Source: Sulfuricurvum kujiense DSM 16994 (GTDB lineage Bacteria; Campylobacterota; Campylobacteria; Campylobacterales; Sulfurimonadaceae). Taken from it: DNA of 64,000 nt. The translations under genes were made by a program, and so were the position numbers. A model generated the notes under the pieces. The model was not told the DNA's origin. It was given only the letters and a program-made list of their open reading frames with translations, and ran no database searches. The DNA lies in NCBI RefSeq assembly GCF_000183725.1, contig NC_014762.1:1426001-1490000 (forward strand), in the 5' to 3' direction. This document shows positions 16,587-24,792 of the stretch, piece after piece; position 1 is the stretch's first letter; each line of letters opens with the position of its first letter.

Positions 16587-17363
16587 CTATCCTATGCCGA
16601 ATAAAGTTTTTGCGTTTCGTGTCGTCAGTGATTCGATCGTTTCTCTGCTTAAACCCAGTAAATCACCCATCTTGTCCGCAACCAAACGGGTGTATGAAGG
16701 TTCATTCCGGCTCCCGCGGTGGGGGTGCGGGGTAAGGTAGGGACCGTCCGTTTCAATCAGCAGTTTTTCCTGAGGGATGCGGGGAAGAACATTGACCAGC
16801 TTTTTGGCATTTTGAAACGTAAGGACTCCGCCGATGCCGAAATAAAACCCCTCTTTGGAAAGAGACAAAAGCTCATCATCTGCGTTATAGCAGTGGAGCA
16901 CTCCGCCGACTTCCCCTGCCCCCTCTTCCAGCAATATCATTTTGGCATCATGGCTGGCATCGCGTATGTGGACGATGAGAGGCTTTTTGACCTTTTTGGC
17001 AAATCGGATATGAAAACGGAATACTTCATCTTGCCGACTCTTTTCCGCATGTTTCTCTTCATCGGAGCCTTCAAGTCTGAAATAATCCAAACCGCATTCT
17101 CCGATCGCCACACATTTCGGGTGGGCCGCATATTCTTCAAAATCAACCGATTCGATATGCTCCATATCATAAGGGTGAACGCCTATCGCAAAATAGACAT
17201 CGTTATAGTTTTCGCAAATCTCTACGGCTCTTTCCAAGGTTCCCGGATGTGCTCCGGGGATAATAAACGCTTCCACTCCCGCTTCGCGGGCACGTGCCAT
17301 CATAGCATCGAAATCCTCTCTGTAGCGTTCATCATCCAAATGGACATGGGTATCTATAATCAT
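16587..17363 (-). CDS. tatD: TatD-family metal-dependent DNase/hydrolase
   Basis: A 258-residue TIM-barrel hydrolase. Metal ligands are visible: the HxH of DTHVHLDD, the glutamate of GECGLDYF, the histidines of IVHIRDAS and HCYNAD, and the aspartate of ETDGPYLTP. TatD proteins act as 3'-5' exonucleases in DNA repair, while some relatives (YcfH, YjjV) have unclear substrates. It overlaps recN by 4 bases, which supports a repair-linked role here. Confidence 0.93.
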   Translation of the reverse strand: MIIDTHVHLDDERYREDFDAMMARAREAGVEAFIIPGAHPGTLERAVEICENYNDVYFAIGVHPYDMEHIESVDFEEYAAHPKCVAIGECGLDYFRLEGSDEEKHAEKSRQDEVFRFHIRFAKKVKKPLIVHIRDASHDAKMILLEEGAGEVGGVLHCYNADDELLSLSKEGFYFGIGGVLTFQNAKKLVNVLPRIPQEKLLIETDGPYLTPHPHRGSRNEPSYTRLVADKMGDLLGLSRETIESLTTRNAKTLFGIG

Positions 17364-18901
17364 GCTATTCCTCGGGAACGTTCAAATAAATCTCTGGCAA
17401 ATCCCAGGGCTTCCGCAGTGACACTTTCACCGCTGATGATACGGGCAATCTCCTCGATCCGCTCATTATCATTCAGTTCCCGCACACGGCTCTCATCCTC
17501 TTTGTAGATTAAAAAATGCTGCTGCCCCATCGAAGTGAGCTGAGGCTGATGGGAAATGACAAAAATCTGATAGCGAGATGAAAGATGACGCAATACCTTC
17601 GCAACGCTCATCGATTCCTCCCCGCTCAAATTGGCGTCGATCTCATCAAGCATCAATACTCCGCCGTTGCCTTTCATACTTTCAACGCCCATAGCCAATA
17701 ATGCCAAGCGCAGACGGTTAAACTCACCCGAACTCAATTTATCGAGTTTTGTCCCTTCTAAACCCAAAATCGCTTTATCACATCCTGTCGCACTTAAAGG
17801 GGAATCCTCAATCTCTAACGTTGCTTCGCGTAAATAAAGCATACCCAGATACGAATTTAATGAATTAACAGCTTCATTGAGAATAGCTTGTCGGTTTAAA
17901 GAGAGTATTTTGGCAGATTTGTCCAATGCACCTTTAAGAGATTCAATCTTTTTGACCAAATCATCTTTGGAGTGTTCAATCGTCTCATACGATTCAAGTT
18001 CCCGCATCTTCTGATCTCTGTAAAGCAATGCTTCTTCAACTCCCCCGTAACGGCGTTTAAGTTCTGAAATCTGTTCAATCCGATCAAGTACGGACTCGAT
18101 CGAAACCTCTTCAAGTTCATCGAGACGTTCAGAGGCACTCTCAAAAACGCTTCGCAGCTCATTCATCGCATCATCAAAAAAGGCACTGTCGGCTTCCAGC
18201 AGACCCAAAGCGGAGCTTACCGATGATTCATAAGAAAAAATTGCTTGTGCCGCAGATATAGCCGATTCTATTTTCTCTTTTTTGGAGAGCTGTTTTTTGA
18301 TTAAATTCAGCTCTTCATCTTCACCGATTCGAGGTTTTATAGCATCGATCTTGCCGATCTCAAATTGGGCAAACTCTTTGAGGTCAGATAAGTTTTTTTC
18401 TTGTTCTTCTATCGCTTTTAGCTGATCCGTGAGAGATTTGTACGCAGAGTAATTGTTTTTATGCTCGTCCAGAATTCTTAGATGATCAGGAGATTTGATT
18501 CCGATACGTGCATCGATAAGACTAAGCAGCGATGAGGGTTCAAAGTCACTGTAGTCTTTGAGACTTAAATGACGCAGATAGAGTGAGCTTATCGACTCCA
18601 TTGAACTTTTTGAAGTACTCTGGTTATTAATAAAATAGCGGGTCTTCTCTTTTTTGACATGGCGAAAAATATTCGTTGATTCATTTTGAATGCCGTAGAG
18701 TTCTTCATCGATATCCCAGGCAACGCTTGATTCGCAGATGTGCGCGTCGACGTTGTCCAATCCGACCGAAGCCAAAATAGAACGCATTAAAATCGATTTA
18801 CCGCTCCCGCTCGGTCCCGTAAAAACGACAAGCCCGGGATGAAACTCCAAATCCGCCTCTTTAAAGGTTAAAAATTCTTTTAAATAGAATCGCTCTATCA
18901 T
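17360..18901 (-). CDS. recN: DNA repair ATPase RecN
   Basis: A 513-residue SMC-like protein for double-strand break repair. Walker A is GPSGSGKSI near residue 30, a long coiled-coil region spans about 150-345, and the C-terminal half has the signature LSSGEFNRLRLAL, Walker B VLMLDEIDANLSG and an ISHQPQ switch. It is somewhat shorter than E. coli RecN (553), mainly in the coiled coil. It is the first gene of the long leftward operon ending at mrdA. Confidence 0.94.
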   Translation of the reverse strand: MIERFYLKEFLTFKEADLEFHPGLVVFTGPSGSGKSILMRSILASVGLDNVDAHICESSVAWDIDEELYGIQNESTNIFRHVKKEKTRYFINNQSTSKSSMESISSLYLRHLSLKDYSDFEPSSLLSLIDARIGIKSPDHLRILDEHKNNYSAYKSLTDQLKAIEEQEKNLSDLKEFAQFEIGKIDAIKPRIGEDEELNLIKKQLSKKEKIESAISAAQAIFSYESSVSSALGLLEADSAFFDDAMNELRSVFESASERLDELEEVSIESVLDRIEQISELKRRYGGVEEALLYRDQKMRELESYETIEHSKDDLVKKIESLKGALDKSAKILSLNRQAILNEAVNSLNSYLGMLYLREATLEIEDSPLSATGCDKAILGLEGTKLDKLSSGEFNRLRLALLAMGVESMKGNGGVLMLDEIDANLSGEESMSVAKVLRHLSSRYQIFVISHQPQLTSMGQQHFLIYKEDESRVRELNDNERIEEIARIISGESVTAEALGFARDLFERSRGIA

Positions 18902-18916
18902 AATTACATCCTATAC

Positions 18917-18995
18917 GCCAAGGGAGCAAAGCCCCCTTTGGCTACGCTAACGCTTAGTTCTCTTCGGCAGAGTGCCCAATTACGCTTGCGTAATT
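18917..18995. repeat. intergenic palindromic element between recN and nadK
   Basis: About 80 bases with two hairpins: GCCAAGGG/CCCTTTGGC (18917-18942, one bulge) and a perfect 8-bp AATTACGC/GCGTAATT (18978-18995, 2-base loop). The stretch between them (GCTACGCTAACGC and TCTTCGGCAGAGTGCCC) has the look of a dispersed intergenic repeat. The second hairpin lies just beyond the nadK stop and might also stop transcription, but no T-run follows on the minus strand. Confidence 0.5.
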
Positions 18996-19001
18996 TTGTC
19001 A

Positions 19002-19856
19002 TTAATTCCCCCACCCTAATTTCTCTTTTAGAACTTCAAAATAGTTAAACTCTTTTCGATGGATCAACTGCGCCGCGCCCGATGCAAGTTTGATATGAAC
19101 CGTATCGCTGTCACTGATTTCAACCAGATCCTGCCCGTCAACAATCACCAAAGCACTGGCATCGGGAGTTTTCATCTCAATTTCAAAATGTCCCGGCAGA
19201 ACAACGGGACGCTGTGTCAATGAATGGGGGCAGATAGGCGTCAGTGCAAAAACCTGTGTCAGAGGAAAAAGTACCGGTCCGCCGGCAGAAAGGTTATAGG
19301 CCGTAGAGCCGGTAGGAGTAGAGATTACGACACCGTCTCCGTAGTAGGTGTTAAAGCTTCGGCCGTCGACAAAAGTTTCCAAACGAATCATCTTCGCAAT
19401 GGAGGGACGGGTAAGGACGATATCGTTGAAAGCAAAGATTTCGCTTTGGCCGTTAGGGGATGTAATGGTAGCTTGCAAAACAGCCCGTTGATCGATGCGG
19501 TATTCACCTGCAAGCATCTTATCCACAAAAATTTCAAGCTCGGCAAAATCAAGATCGGCTAAAAAGCCGAGTTTACCCGCATGTATCCCTAATACGGGAA
19601 GCTGATAGCGGTATGAGCGGCGAACGGCGGAGATAAGGGTACCGTCACCGCCGATGGTAACCAGAAAGTCGCTGTTTTGACACAACATCTCAAACGGCTG
19701 CCCCATGACATCAATCATACCGCCGCTGATGTTATCGATGATGACTTCGATCCCGCGCGATTCGAATATCCGTTTCGCTTCAAAAAACATCTCTTTGAGT
19801 TCCGGAGTCGAGGGGCGAAGAAGCATTCCGACACGTTTAATATTAGTTAATTTCAA
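19002..19856 (-). CDS. nadK: NAD kinase
   Basis: A 284-residue ATP/polyphosphate-dependent kinase that makes NADP. The GGDGTLISAVR motif, the NDIVLTRPS block and the TPTGSTAYNLSAGGPV loop are all intact. The start codon appears to be TTG at 19854-19856, placed behind an AAGGGG ribosome-binding site; starting at the first ATG would remove part of the first strand. A TATAAT element at 19885-19890 gives a likely promoter of its own, although the gene also follows ppx on the same strand. Confidence 0.95.
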   Translation of the reverse strand: MKLTNIKRVGMLLRPSTPELKEMFFEAKRIFESRGIEVIIDNISGGMIDVMGQPFEMLCQNSDFLVTIGGDGTLISAVRRSYRYQLPVLGIHAGKLGFLADLDFAELEIFVDKMLAGEYRIDQRAVLQATITSPNGQSEIFAFNDIVLTRPSIAKMIRLETFVDGRSFNTYYGDGVVISTPTGSTAYNLSAGGPVLFPLTQVFALTPICPHSLTQRPVVLPGHFEIEMKTPDASALVIVDGQDLVEISDSDTVHIKLASGAAQLIHRKEFNYFEVLKEKLGWGN

Positions 19857-19916
19857 TATTTCGCCCCTTTTTTCTTTGTTTTTTATTATAGCTAACTTCC
19901 CGTTCAGGTCAAAATT

Positions 19917-20798
19917 TTAGTGCAATTTGAAATATTCCAATGCGATGCCCTCACGCAATCCGTCATCAATGATTAGCGCTTCCTCATGCCCTGAAGCCTC
20001 ATAAATCGCCGTTACCATTAAGATTCCGGCCATAATGAGATTTTCTCGCCCGACGCCTACATAGCGCGTACGAGTTACTTCATCCATCGCTAAGAGTTCA
20101 TCATAAACGCGAAAACAATCTTCTAACCGCAAAAGGGTTCCGTTGATTTTGTCCGGATCATAATTCTGATAATCCATCCCGTTGAGATAAGCTGCGATGG
20201 TAGTCGGCGTACCGGCCGTGAGGACTAGCGTCTCAGCTATTTTCGTGCTGAGCGACTCGCTTACCTTGCACTTAAACTGAGAAATTTTTTCTTCCAATAG
20301 GTTTGAACCGATAGAACTCTCCGAGAGGGTAACAATCCCCATATTGATACTTTCCGATTGAACCGCCCCATTCTCGTAGCGTATCAGTTCGGTAGAACCG
20401 CCTCCGATATCGGCGAGAATAAACGATGAAGGTGTAATCCCCAGTTTGCTCAGGCGAATATGGACGGCATTCAGGGTAAGGGCGGCTTCTTTTTGCGCAT
20501 CGATGATGGCAAAAGAGATACCCGTTTCCTCTTTTATCCTTTGTAATACGGCTGTACTGTTGTTGGCGAGTCTCATCGCAGCCGTGGTATACCCCGCAAT
20601 GCTTTGTTCCGAAAGATCTATTTGTGTTCCTGCCTCATTAATAGCATCGATAATCCTATTGATTGCCTTTTCGCCGATGACTCCGGTTTCATAAAGCCCC
20701 TCGGCGGTACGCACGATCTTTTCAAAGCTTTTGCCCCATCTCTCTCCGTCAAATTCGATAAAACGGATTGTATTGGAACCTAGGTCTATCGCTACCAT
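19917..20798 (-). CDS. Ppx/GppA-family phosphatase
   Basis: A 293-residue member of the exopolyphosphatase/pppGpp phosphohydrolase family with the ASKHA fold. AIDLGSNTIRFIEFD (phosphate-1 loop) opens the protein and ADIGGGSTELI (phosphate-2 loop) lies near residue 145. Only the two-domain catalytic core is present; the C-terminal HD and extra domains of E. coli Ppx are missing, as in other Campylobacterota. Substrate choice (polyphosphate or pppGpp) cannot be read from sequence. It shares one base with the upstream propeller-solenoid gene. Confidence 0.88.
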   Translation of the reverse strand: MVAIDLGSNTIRFIEFDGERWGKSFEKIVRTAEGLYETGVIGEKAINRIIDAINEAGTQIDLSEQSIAGYTTAAMRLANNSTAVLQRIKEETGISFAIIDAQKEAALTLNAVHIRLSKLGITPSSFILADIGGGSTELIRYENGAVQSESINMGIVTLSESSIGSNLLEEKISQFKCKVSESLSTKIAETLVLTAGTPTTIAAYLNGMDYQNYDPDKINGTLLRLEDCFRVYDELLAMDEVTRTRYVGVGRENLIMAGILMVTAIYEASGHEEALIIDDGLREGIALEYFKLH

Positions 20799-22927
20799 TA
20801 AGCTATTACCGTAATATCATCAATCCGCATGGCGGGTGTCCACAACACGGATGGAGCTTGCTCGAATGTCTCAATATCCAGTGGCGATTCATACAGCAAT
20901 TTAAAATAATTATTTACGCTTCGAATCCCTTCGTCCAATCCGAATATGGAGATGTACTGACGAATACCGTATTCGATATTTTCCTGAGGAGCTTTGAACT
21001 GTATTTTTTGCTCCAGCTGTACACAATACGCTTGTGCCATTACCCCTCCCATCGCTCTAAATTTATCACGTATTCCGAAATAAGGTTCAAAAACCGCCAA
21101 AGTTTCCTGCACGCTTCCTGTCGAAGCGAATCGTTGCGCATTATCGGTAATAGCGTTCCATTGGCGCTCGATCAACTGAGCTTCCGGAAGCTCATACAGG
21201 AGCGGATAGGAACTGAGATAAGAAAACGCATTGGAGAGATCATTTGCGGCAATCGCCTGGAAAAAGAGATGTTTAATACGGATCGTATCGTCCATTTCCT
21301 GAGCCTCTTTGGCATAATCCGGAAAAGAGATCAGAATTTTGCATGCTTTGCGTACCGTCGCAAAGTCACCTTTCGCATATGCTTTTTGCGTCTGTATATA
21401 AAGAATATCCCCATATTCCATTGTCGATGCATACTCAGAAAATTCTTTCAAAAACGGGTACATTTTTATGAGTCCGAAAAACTTGACGTAATCGTTTTGA
21501 GAAAGGATCTTCTTCATGTACAAATACATTTTACGCTGTTCAAACAGCTGCTGTATCAGCATCGTTTTATCCGAAATACCGCGATAGGGAGCCAGTAACG
21601 CTCGTGCTTGTTCCTCCCCGTTCGGAGCTAAAATCAGCTCTTGCGCTTTGAAAAAAATCTTTTTCCATTGCAATTCCATCTTGCGATAGTGTTCCGACTC
21701 CTGAAACACGGGATATTGCTTGGCTAACGAATAGGCTAGAGGAAGACGTCCTATTTTAATGTAGTTTTGAAACATTCCGAATTTTTCATACGCACTGAGC
21801 ATCTGATTGATTACGGCCGTTTTTTTCGGAATTCCCATGAAAGGGGCAAATAGCTCTTTCGCATTTTCGGATTCATTTTCTTCCAGATACGCACGACCTT
21901 TTTCGATGGCGTACATCCAGCTTTTTTCAGCCAATTCATATGCTTTGGAATAAAGCAGCATCGGATTATCTTCAAGAGCGTCATAAAATGCTTTGTATTG
22001 CCCATCTAAAAGCATCTGCAAATATCCCTCTTCATCACCGAACAGCGAATAGACATAAACATTCCCCTTTAGGGTACCGATAGCCAAACGCTCAGGATTG
22101 TTCATGAAAGCGAGGGAGGATATTTCCTCGGATATTTTAATAAACCGTTTTGAAACCATCTCCGCCGTATGCAAATCATAAAGCGCCACATACCCCTGCT
22201 TCGTCCCGACAAAAAGGAAATGCTTATTTGAACTTACACAAACACAACTGACTTCATCCGCCAGTTTCGGGAGCCGTTTTATCAGCTTCCCGTCGCTCAT
22301 ATCCCATAATATTATTCCGCCGCTGCGATCGAGCGAAAGAAGTTTCGCTTCCGGCATAAATACAATTTCTTTGACCATATCGGCGTGTCCGCGCAGCCTC
22401 ATGGCCTCATTCATCGTCGCGATATTCAGTAAATTTATTGATTTGTCGTAGCTTCCGGTTGCGATCCATTGTCCGTCGTCGTTAAAGGTGACCGCACTGA
22501 CAAAGTCGGCATGAGGCGGAAGCGAAAACGCCAGACGGGAAGTTTTAAGAACCCAGGCAAACGACTTGCCGTCTTGGCCGGATGTGACAAAATACCGACC
22601 GTTCGGATCCATACCGACACTTTCGACTTCACCGTCATGAGAACCGACTTTATAAATTTGTTTTCGCTTGGATAAACTAAAAATGACGGCTTGATTTTTA
22701 TCCGTATCGGTCGAAACCATATATTCCCCGTCATGGGTCATATCGACATAACTGCTGAGATGCCGTCCATGGGTAATATTGGTTTTAAAGCCGTCAATAA
22801 CGACATAAAGCGACGTATCGATAATACGGAGAGTGTTTTGGGTGTCGACGATACCCAAATTTCCGGTGCTCAGCGTTTTAATAAAAAGAATGGGATCTTT
22901 AAAATTTAATGATTTTAAAACATCCAT
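20798..22927 (-). CDS. WD40 beta-propeller plus alpha-solenoid repeat protein
   Basis: A 709-residue cytoplasmic protein with no signal peptide. Residues 1-295 are WD40-like blades: recurring GxYDKSINLL, DRSGGIILWDM and TKQGYVALYDL strand ends about 40 residues apart. Residues 305-680 form four helical repeats of about 84 residues, each anchored by NP/YP + E: NPMLLYSKAYE (321), YPVFQESEHYR (405), YPFLKEFSEYA (490) and YPLLYELPEAQ (574). Three also carry an APYxGIxDKT-like turn (361, 446, 614). Such propeller-then-solenoid order is typical of coatomer-like scaffolds. The function is unknown. It shares a base with ppx/gppA and lies 11 bases after ilvA. Confidence 0.82.
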   Translation of the reverse strand: MDVLKSLNFKDPILFIKTLSTGNLGIVDTQNTLRIIDTSLYVVIDGFKTNITHGRHLSSYVDMTHDGEYMVSTDTDKNQAVIFSLSKRKQIYKVGSHDGEVESVGMDPNGRYFVTSGQDGKSFAWVLKTSRLAFSLPPHADFVSAVTFNDDGQWIATGSYDKSINLLNIATMNEAMRLRGHADMVKEIVFMPEAKLLSLDRSGGIILWDMSDGKLIKRLPKLADEVSCVCVSSNKHFLFVGTKQGYVALYDLHTAEMVSKRFIKISEEISSLAFMNNPERLAIGTLKGNVYVYSLFGDEEGYLQMLLDGQYKAFYDALEDNPMLLYSKAYELAEKSWMYAIEKGRAYLEENESENAKELFAPFMGIPKKTAVINQMLSAYEKFGMFQNYIKIGRLPLAYSLAKQYPVFQESEHYRKMELQWKKIFFKAQELILAPNGEEQARALLAPYRGISDKTMLIQQLFEQRKMYLYMKKILSQNDYVKFFGLIKMYPFLKEFSEYASTMEYGDILYIQTQKAYAKGDFATVRKACKILISFPDYAKEAQEMDDTIRIKHLFFQAIAANDLSNAFSYLSSYPLLYELPEAQLIERQWNAITDNAQRFASTGSVQETLAVFEPYFGIRDKFRAMGGVMAQAYCVQLEQKIQFKAPQENIEYGIRQYISIFGLDEGIRSVNNYFKLLYESPLDIETFEQAPSVLWTPAMRIDDITVIA

Positions 22928-22938
22928 ATCATTTCTTT

Positions 22939-24150
22939 TTAGTGCTCTTCGCTGCTGAGATAACGGTGTTCTTTGAGCAAAGCACGAATTTGGGACTGAT
23001 GTTCTGAGCCTTTTGTTTCCAAATGGATCATAACGTTGGCATCACCGTACGCCAAAGTTGTCGAAGTTCTATCGTATGCGATATGAACGATATTGGCATT
23101 TAAATCTTGCAGCATACGGGTCAGCTGCATCAATGCACCCGGCTTATCGATCAGCGTTACGGTCAGTTTCATCTTACGACCCGATTTGATCAGACCCTTT
23201 TCGATAATAACGGAGAGAAGCGTCACATCCATATTGCCGCCGCTGAGGACGACTCCCACTTTTTTATTACGGAAATGATCCAATTTATGATGCAGCAATG
23301 CGGCGACACCGACGGCCCCGGCCCCTTCAACCACAAGTTTTTGCTTCTCAAGAAGAAATAAAATCGCATTGGCGATCTCTTCATCATCGACACTGACAAA
23401 CTCATCTACCGTTTCAAGAATATGAGACAAGGTTATCGGAGACGTATCCCTCACAGCGATTCCGTCCGCAATCGTACGGACACTGGTACTGTCAATCGCC
23501 TGCTTAGCATCATACGATTCGCGCATTGCCGGTGCGCCTACCGCACCGACACCGACTACACGGATATGAGGGGCAAGTGCTTTGATCGCCGATGCCATAC
23601 CGGATATGAGTCCGCCGCCGCCGACAGGGATCACAATCGCATCCATGTCATTCATCGATTCGATCATTTCGATCGCAATGGTCCCCTGCCCCGCCATAAC
23701 CGCTTCATCGGCGAACGGATGAACGAACACCATTCCGTGCTCTTCCCCGTAACGAGCCGCGTATGCATAGGCTTCATCGTAATTGCTCCCCGCTAAAATA
23801 ACCTCCGCACCGTAATAGCTGACCCCGTTAATCTTCGTCAGCGGAGTCGACTCCGGCATGACGATAAGGGCACGTGTCCCAAATATTTGGGCCGCCATAG
23901 CAACACCCTGGGCATGATTTCCCGCACTGGCCGCGATGACTCCGCGAGAACGCTCTTCATCACTCAGCGATGCGATTTTATTGTAGGCACCCCTGATTTT
24001 AAAAGCACCGGTAACCTGGAGATTCTCTTTTTTCAGATAGACATTGCATCCCGATTCCTGACTAAGTCTCGGGGCATGGGCAAACGGTGTTTCTGTGATC
24101 ACATTTTTGATGCGTTCATGCGCTTCATATATTGTTTTTAAATCGATCAA
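22939..24150 (-). CDS. ilvA: threonine ammonia-lyase (threonine dehydratase)
   Basis: A 403-residue PLP enzyme that deaminates threonine to 2-oxobutyrate, the entry to isoleucine synthesis. The PLP lysine is in GAFKIRGAYNKI, and the glycine loop is VGGGGLISG. A C-terminal ACT domain (KLTVTLIDKPGALMQLTR onward) provides amino-acid feedback. The form with one ACT domain and about 400 residues is usual outside enterics. It sits 9 bases after the CoA-binding gene in a leftward operon. Confidence 0.94.
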   Translation of the reverse strand: MIDLKTIYEAHERIKNVITETPFAHAPRLSQESGCNVYLKKENLQVTGAFKIRGAYNKIASLSDEERSRGVIAASAGNHAQGVAMAAQIFGTRALIVMPESTPLTKINGVSYYGAEVILAGSNYDEAYAYAARYGEEHGMVFVHPFADEAVMAGQGTIAIEMIESMNDMDAIVIPVGGGGLISGMASAIKALAPHIRVVGVGAVGAPAMRESYDAKQAIDSTSVRTIADGIAVRDTSPITLSHILETVDEFVSVDDEEIANAILFLLEKQKLVVEGAGAVGVAALLHHKLDHFRNKKVGVVLSGGNMDVTLLSVIIEKGLIKSGRKMKLTVTLIDKPGALMQLTRMLQDLNANIVHIAYDRTSTTLAYGDANVMIHLETKGSEHQSQIRALLKEHRYLSSEEH

Positions 24151-24159
24151 GCTTTCCCT

Positions 24160-24591
24160 TTAAGAATGGAGGAGACGATGCTCGACCATACTGCAATGAT
24201 TTTGTACCACACGCATCCCCGCATTGCGGGCACGTTCGGCTGCTTCGTTGTTAACGATCCCTTTTTGGGCCCAAAATACTTTCACATCACCGCGGGCTAT
24301 ACACGCATCGGCGATTGCATCGAGCGCATCGGGTTTACGGAATATATTAACCATATCAACGGCAAATGGGATTTCCGCAAGAGAACGGAACACTTTTTCT
24401 CCCAGTATCGTCTCTTCCTTCGGATAAACGGGAATAATCGTATATCCGGCATTTTTAAGATATTCCGCTACGCGGTAGCTGTCTTTGCTCGAATCGGGAG
24501 AGAGCCCTAATACCGCAATTGTTTTGACTCCTTCCAAAATAGTTTTAATTTCGGTATTCGTTGCATTGACCGTGGGGAATTCGCATTCCAT
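24160..24591 (-). CDS. CoA-binding domain protein (YccU family)
   Basis: A 143-residue Rossmann-fold protein. IAVLGLSPDSSKDSYRVA followed by GYTIIPVYPKEETILGEKVF is the signature of the YccU/CoA_binding_2 family, which shares its fold with the CoA-binding half of succinyl-CoA synthetase alpha. Members bind CoA or a related nucleotide; no reaction is established. It is the first gene of the leftward operon with ilvA and diverges from the multi-PAS kinase. Confidence 0.88.
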   Translation of the reverse strand: MECEFPTVNATNTEIKTILEGVKTIAVLGLSPDSSKDSYRVAEYLKNAGYTIIPVYPKEETILGEKVFRSLAEIPFAVDMVNIFRKPDALDAIADACIARGDVKVFWAQKGIVNNEAAERARNAGMRVVQNHCSMVEHRLLHS

Positions 24592-24792
24592 AAAAGGCTC
24601 CTAAAAAAGGTAAATATCACTTATTATACCAAATTTACCGACACAACTTCATATTTCAGATAGTGATTTATCCGACTTGATTCATTTCATTTAGTATAAA
24701 TTAACATTTTAAGGTAAAGGCAAGAGCGTCTGCAATAAAATCGTTGCTCTACAGCAAACGGATACTCTGTAAGAAATCAACGGGAATATTTG

